Assembly: GCF_934277605.1 (NCBI RefSeq)
Contig: NZ_CAKQVD010000024.1
Location: 1-26,095 of the forward strand
Length of the DNA stretch: 26,095 nt
Origin: an uncultured Anaerotignum sp.
GTDB lineage: Bacteria > Bacillota > Clostridia > Lachnospirales > Anaerotignaceae
Direction of reading: 5' to 3'
Positions 22,829 through 26,095 of this stretch are shown here, piece after piece. The notes under the pieces are model-generated. The model saw nothing but the letters and a program-made list of their open reading frames with translations. It searched no databases and was not told the origin of the DNA. Position 1 is the first letter of the stretch. Every line of letters starts with the position of its first letter. The translations under genes were made by a program, and so were the position numbers.

Positions 22829-24652
22829 TTATTCTACTGTAACAGATTTTGCCAGGTTTCTGGGCTTATCCACATCACAGCCTCTTTCCACCGCAATGTA
22901 ATAAGCAAACAGCTGCATGGGCAACACATCATAGGAAGCAGTAAACAAATGATTTACCTGCGGCAGATAAACCACCTCATCTGCCACATCCTCGATGGCT
23001 GTGCAGTTTTCCGCCGCAATCGCCAACACCTGCGCACCTCTTGCCTTCACTTCCTTCACATTGCTGACGGTTTTCTCCAAAAGGCTCTCCTGTGTTGCAA
23101 TGGCAACCACCAGTGTGCCATCCTCAATCAAGGAAATGGTGCCGTGCTTCAGCTCCCCTGCTGCGTATGCCTCACTATGAATATAGGAAATTTCCTTCAG
23201 CTTCAAAGAGGATTCCATTGCCACAGCATAATCCAAGCCACGCCCAATGATGAACGCATTTTCGCACTTCGCATATTTCTTTGCGATTTCCGCCATTCTT
23301 GCATCAACCTTCAGCACCTCTGCTGTTTTTTCGGGCAAATCATGCAGCTCCTTCACCGCCGCCGCATAGGCCTCGTCTGTCATTGTGCCACGCACCCTTG
23401 CAAAATACAGTGCAATCAGATACAGCACAGACATCTGCGTGGTGTAGCCCTTTGTGGTCGCAACAGCAATCTCAGGGCCGGCCCATGTATAAATCACATC
23501 ATCACTTTCTCTTGCAATCGAGCTGCCCACCACATTCACAATGGCAAGCACCTTCACGCCCTGCTTTTTCGCTTCACGCAGGGCCGCCAATGTGTCTGCG
23601 GTTTCGCCGCTCTGGCTGATGATAATGCAAAGGTCATTTTTATCCAAAATGGGATTTCTGTATCTGAATTCAGATGCAATATCCACTTCAACGGGAATTC
23701 GACAGGTTTCCTCAATCACATATCTGCCGACAATCCCTGCGTGCATGGCACTGCCGCAGGCAACAATATGAATCCTTCTGCATTTTTTGATTTCTTCCTC
23801 TGTCAGAGAAACATCCTCCAGATGAATCCCGTTTTCCGTCACTCTGGGCTGAATGGTCTTTTTCAAAGCCTCGGGCTGCTCCATGATTTCCTTCATCATA
23901 AAGTAGTCATAGCCGCCCTTTTCCGCCGCATCGATATCCCAAGTCACATGGTAAACCTCTCTGTGCAGCTCCTTCCCGTCGATATCATACAGCTTCACGC
24001 CGTCCTGCTTCAAAACGGCAATCTCATTTGTTTCCAGCAAATAATAATCTCTTGTATATTCCAACAAGGCCGGAATATCGGATGCGATATAATTTTCATC
24101 CTTCCCCAAGCCAATCAGCAGGGGGCAGTCCTTTCTTGCCGCAATCAGCGTATCGGGATGCTCACTGCACATAATCCCCAAGGCGTATGCACCACGGATT
24201 TTCCCCAACAGCTTTCTTGTTGTGGAAACCATGTCCCCGTCATATAAATCCTCAAAAAGCTGTGCCACAACCTCTGTATCCGTTTCGGATTTGAACTGAT
24301 AGCCCTTCTCCAGCAGCATTTTCTTCAGCTCCAGATAGTTTTCAATGATACCGTTGTGTACCACAGAAATCTTGCCGTCTTGGCTGTTGTGGGGGTGGCT
24401 GTTAATCTCATTGGGTACGCCATGGGTTGCCCAACGGGTATGCCCAATCCCAATATGAGAGGCCTTTTTCTCATCCTTCTCCACCTTGTCCCGCAGGCCC
24501 GCCAGCTTTCCCTTCACCTTGATGGTATGAATCCCATCATGGTAAACGGAAATACCGGCAGAGTCATACCCACGATATTCCAGCTTGGACAGACCGTTCA
24601 GCAATACGGGAACAGCCTGATTTTCTCCAATATATCCTACGATTCCGCACAT
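22829..24652 (-). CDS. glmS: Glutamine-fructose-6-phosphate aminotransferase (isomerising)
   Basis: Makes glucosamine 6-phosphate from fructose 6-phosphate and glutamine, the first step to cell-wall amino sugars. It has 607 residues. The glutaminase domain (about 2-220) begins MCGIVGYIG, with Cys2 as the nucleophile. Two SIS sugar-isomerase domains follow (SQSGETADT in the first), and the C-terminus PRNLAKSVTVE is the family signature. The open frame extends 50 codons upstream, but the start must be ATG 24652: Cys2 has to be next to the initiator Met, and GGAGG lies eight bases before it. A glmS ribozyme occupies the leader, so the upstream codons are RNA structure. Confidence 0.97.
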   Translation of the reverse strand: MCGIVGYIGENQAVPVLLNGLSKLEYRGYDSAGISVYHDGIHTIKVKGKLAGLRDKVEKDEKKASHIGIGHTRWATHGVPNEINSHPHNSQDGKISVVHNGIIENYLELKKMLLEKGYQFKSETDTEVVAQLFEDLYDGDMVSTTRKLLGKIRGAYALGIMCSEHPDTLIAARKDCPLLIGLGKDENYIASDIPALLEYTRDYYLLETNEIAVLKQDGVKLYDIDGKELHREVYHVTWDIDAAEKGGYDYFMMKEIMEQPEALKKTIQPRVTENGIHLEDVSLTEEEIKKCRRIHIVACGSAMHAGIVGRYVIEETCRIPVEVDIASEFRYRNPILDKNDLCIIISQSGETADTLAALREAKKQGVKVLAIVNVVGSSIARESDDVIYTWAGPEIAVATTKGYTTQMSVLYLIALYFARVRGTMTDEAYAAAVKELHDLPEKTAEVLKVDARMAEIAKKYAKCENAFIIGRGLDYAVAMESSLKLKEISYIHSEAYAAGELKHGTISLIEDGTLVVAIATQESLLEKTVSNVKEVKARGAQVLAIAAENCTAIEDVADEVVYLPQVNHLFTASYDVLPMQLFAYYIAVERGCDVDKPRNLAKSVTVE

Positions 24653-24685
24653 AAATCTCAACCTCCAATGTTTTATCCGTTCGTT

Positions 24686-24845
24686 GCCCTTCTTTTGTCG
24701 GGAGCGTTGCCCGCTCCGTTTTGTAAAAAGGCCTGCGTCCCTGAACGAAAGGGCGAGGAGCATCCGCCGAATTTTCGATATCGAAAGCGTTGCCGCCTTC
24801 AAAACTCCTGCCTCGTCAGCCGCCCAATCCTGCGGCTCTGGCGCT
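24686..24845 (-). ncRNA. glmS ribozyme-riboswitch (glucosamine-6-phosphate)
   Basis: Read leftward, the conserved core is present: A|GCGCCAGAGC at the cleavage site, GCGGCTGACGAGG, TATCGAAAATTCGGCGGATG and CTCCTCGCCC. A 3' P4-type domain follows (CGGAGCGGGCAACGCTCC, then GACAAAAGAAGGGC). Cleavage should occur between 24845 (A-1) and 24844 (G+1). Glucosamine 6-phosphate acts as the cofactor; the cleaved mRNA is degraded, giving feedback on glmS. The 3' end is about 33 bases before the start codon. Confidence 0.95.
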
Positions 24846-24893
24846 TAAAACCTCATGCCTTCCTTTCCTCCAAATGAACCGATTGGCAGTCCT

Positions 24894-24928
24894 TGTCGAA
24901 TTTTGCTTTTCAAAAACATAATTCGACA
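24894..24928 (-). other. 5'-terminal hairpin of the glmS transcript
   Basis: TGTCGAATT (24894-24902) and AATTCGACA (24920-24928) pair perfectly, with an inner TTTT/AAAA extension. The predicted transcription start (about 24926) falls at the base of this stem, so the glmS mRNA would begin with a hairpin, some 50 bases before the ribozyme cleavage site. Confidence 0.45.
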
Positions 24929-24932
24929 TGAT

Positions 24933-24961
24933 ATTATATCATTTTTTCCCCCTTCGGTAAA
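24933..24961 (-). promoter_or_regulatory. glmS promoter
   Basis: Minus strand TTTACC, 17 bases, TATAAT, about 90 bases upstream of the ribozyme cleavage site. With the ribozyme and the promoter of the next gene, this accounts for the 474 gene-free bases between glmS and the lipoprotein gene. Confidence 0.65.
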
Positions 24962-25067
24962 GTCTTTTTCTATCTTATGCACCACTCCCCTCTCCCCGTG
25001 TACGAAAAAAGACAGAATCTTTATAAATTTGAAAGACTTTTGTTATGGAAAATTTAAAAAAATACGT

Positions 25068-25080
25068 TATACTATATAAT
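25068..25080 (+). promoter_or_regulatory. Probable -10 region for the lipoprotein gene
   Basis: Two overlapping -10 candidates, TATACT (25068-25073) and TATAAT (25075-25080), sit in very AT-rich DNA. No good -35 is seen. The leader would be about 45 bases. Confidence 0.35.
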
Positions 25081-25126
25081 AAGGAGAGACGTAGTGAATA
25101 CTACTTTGAAAAGGAGGAATATAAAA

Positions 25127-26002
25127 ATGAAAAAATTATTGGCACTTTTCCTTGCCTGCACCATGGTCTTTGGCTTGGCGGCCTGCAAGGAACAAAAGGA
25201 GGACAATCCAAATACCCAGACTGCCGCAGAGGCTGTTGATTCCATGAAGGCACCCATTGATTCTTTGGCGCGCTGCATGGTGGAGGGCAATTTGGAATAT
25301 AACCCCGAGGATCCCGATTTCTTCTGGACAGCTCTGTATTATTTCGCAGGCGGCTATGGTCTGGAGCATGAGGGTGTAACAGAATTGAGCAATACATATC
25401 AGCTAAAGGTTCCCTCCGCTGTGATGGAGGAATATGCCATTGCCCTGTTCAGCGACTATGACGGTCTGCCCGCATTGCCCGATATCATGCAGGGGAATGT
25501 TTCCTATGATGAGGATGCCGATGCATATCTGCTTTCACAGGGGGATATCGGCCTTTCCGAAACCAGACTTTCCGATGTCAAGGAAACCAAGGACGGCTAT
25601 TCTCTCGTTGCAGAGCTTTGGGCTGTCGGCGAGGAGGAGGAATTGATTGCCTCCTTCGATGTAACCCTGATTCGCAACACCTTCTCCGAGGATATCGAAA
25701 ACCCGCTCTATCTGTGCAGTGTTTCTTCCATGAAAATGACACAGAGAAAGGGTGCGGAAATTTCCGATAACGGAGCAACCACATTGGTTCCCTCCGAAAC
25801 CGTAACCGCAACCTTCAATGGCCTTTCTGATATGCACACCGCAGAAATGACAATGCCCAACGGCAAAATTCATGCCTTCCAGTTTGATCCTGCCTCCGAT
25901 GCAGGCAAAATCATCAGTGGCCTGAACGAAAACGATGTCATTACCTTCGGCTATATCGTAGATAAAAACAATGGCTCCTCCGTCATCGTAACGGCAGAGT
26001 AA
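25127..26002 (+). CDS. Putative lipoprotein of unknown function
   Basis: A 291-residue exported protein. The signal peptide MKKLLALFLACTMVFGLAAC ends in the lipobox LAAC with the lipidated Cys20; a polar linker KEQKEDNPNTQT follows. The mature part is acidic. It shows no motif I recognise; a C-terminal segment (about 220-290) with VTATFNGLSDMHTAEM and repeated beta-strand-like stretches could be a small beta domain. The start at 25127 follows AAGGAGG by nine bases; the frame is open slightly further upstream. It should sit on the outer face of the membrane. It appears monocistronic, and the expected terminator after it is incomplete. Confidence 0.8.
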   Translation: MKKLLALFLACTMVFGLAACKEQKEDNPNTQTAAEAVDSMKAPIDSLARCMVEGNLEYNPEDPDFFWTALYYFAGGYGLEHEGVTELSNTYQLKVPSAVMEEYAIALFSDYDGLPALPDIMQGNVSYDEDADAYLLSQGDIGLSETRLSDVKETKDGYSLVAELWAVGEEEELIASFDVTLIRNTFSEDIENPLYLCSVSSMKMTQRKGAEISDNGATTLVPSETVTATFNGLSDMHTAEMTMPNGKIHAFQFDPASDAGKIISGLNENDVITFGYIVDKNNGSSVIVTAE

Positions 26003-26023
26003 AACACAAAAGCCCCCGATGAT

Positions 26024-26086
26024 ATAGTCCCCTTAGAGTAGACACTCGAAATAGCAAAAATTTCGAGACTACAATAAGGGGACTAT
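26024..26086. mobile_element. Large inverted repeat, possible left end of an insertion sequence
   Basis: ATAGTCCCCTT (26024-26034) pairs with AAGGGGACTAT (26076-26086), and inside it CTCGAAAT (26045-26052) pairs with ATTTCGAG (26060-26067), with GTAG/CTAC in between. A start codon follows at once (26091). Just to the left is AAAAGCCCCCGA, half of what looks like a GC-rich terminator whose second arm is missing. A mobile element inserted into the terminator of the lipoprotein gene would explain this. Alternatively it is simply a large terminator hairpin. Confidence 0.4.
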
Positions 26087-26090
26087 TATT

Positions 26091-26095
26091 ATGCC
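26091..26095 (+). CDS. Possible start of a gene cut by the window end
   Basis: ATGCC at the last five bases, preceded by AAGGGGAC, which could be a ribosome binding site. If the inverted repeat marks an insertion sequence, this would be its transposase start. Nothing of the product is visible. Confidence 0.25.

Noticed and set aside
24653..24802. N-terminal extension of glmS by 50 codons
   Set aside because: The extension is glmS ribozyme sequence, and the catalytic cysteine must follow the initiator methionine.

Overview
The window looks like chromosome from an anaerobic, moderate-GC Firmicute of the class Clostridia, probably Lachnospirales or an Anaerotignum-like lineage. The evidence is strong AAGGAGG ribosome binding sites, two T-box leaders, a glmS ribozyme, a yhbY-nadD/yqeK-rsfS cluster and a dnaE-pfkA-pyk cluster. 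I cannot fix the genus from sequence alone. Nearly all genes are housekeeping genes. Only the far right edge (possible insertion sequence) and one hairpin-rich intergenic block look mobile or repetitive.

Left part (1-6400): the first bases of a second tRNA, then tRNA-Ser(UGA), both leftward from a consensus promoter. Rightward follow pepT and tyrS, the latter behind a tyrosine T-box. Leftward come an ArsC/Spx-family thioredoxin-fold protein with a VanZ-like membrane protein, a DUF6935-type protein, and purC. Between the last two lie two tiny convergent overlapping ORFs, each with a good ribosome binding site.

Middle (6500-12980): a leftward ribosome/NAD cluster: yhbY, a fused nadD-yqeK, and rsfS. 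Divergent from it is an XRE-cupin regulator. Next is a leftward peptide or amino-acid utilisation locus: a DUF819 membrane protein and two tandem paralogous M19 dipeptidases (192 of 323 residues identical by hand count), with a terminator between the two dipeptidases. Its upstream region carries repeated TTTGTACAA palindromes.

Right part (12980-26095): a leftward operon dnaE-mtrB-pfkA-pyk, in which mtrB encodes TRAP, the tryptophan-activated RNA-binding attenuator. Divergent from it, under a consensus promoter and a methionine T-box, are metY and metA. Residue Glu111 predicts that this MetA makes O-acetylhomoserine, the substrate of MetY, so the two give a direct-sulfhydrylation route to homocysteine. 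A hairpin-rich 327-base block lies between two near-identical terminators. It is followed by leftward glmS with a glmS ribozyme in its leader, then a rightward lipoprotein gene. The window ends in a large inverted repeat followed by a start codon, which may be the left end of an insertion sequence.

Regulation by RNA is the theme: two T-boxes (Tyr, Met), one self-cleaving ribozyme (glucosamine-6-phosphate) and one RNA-binding attenuator protein (tryptophan) in 26 kb. I found no CRISPR array, prophage, or clearly new multi-gene system. The least explained items are the DUF819/dipeptidase locus with its TGTACA boxes, the hairpin block and the overlapping small ORFs.
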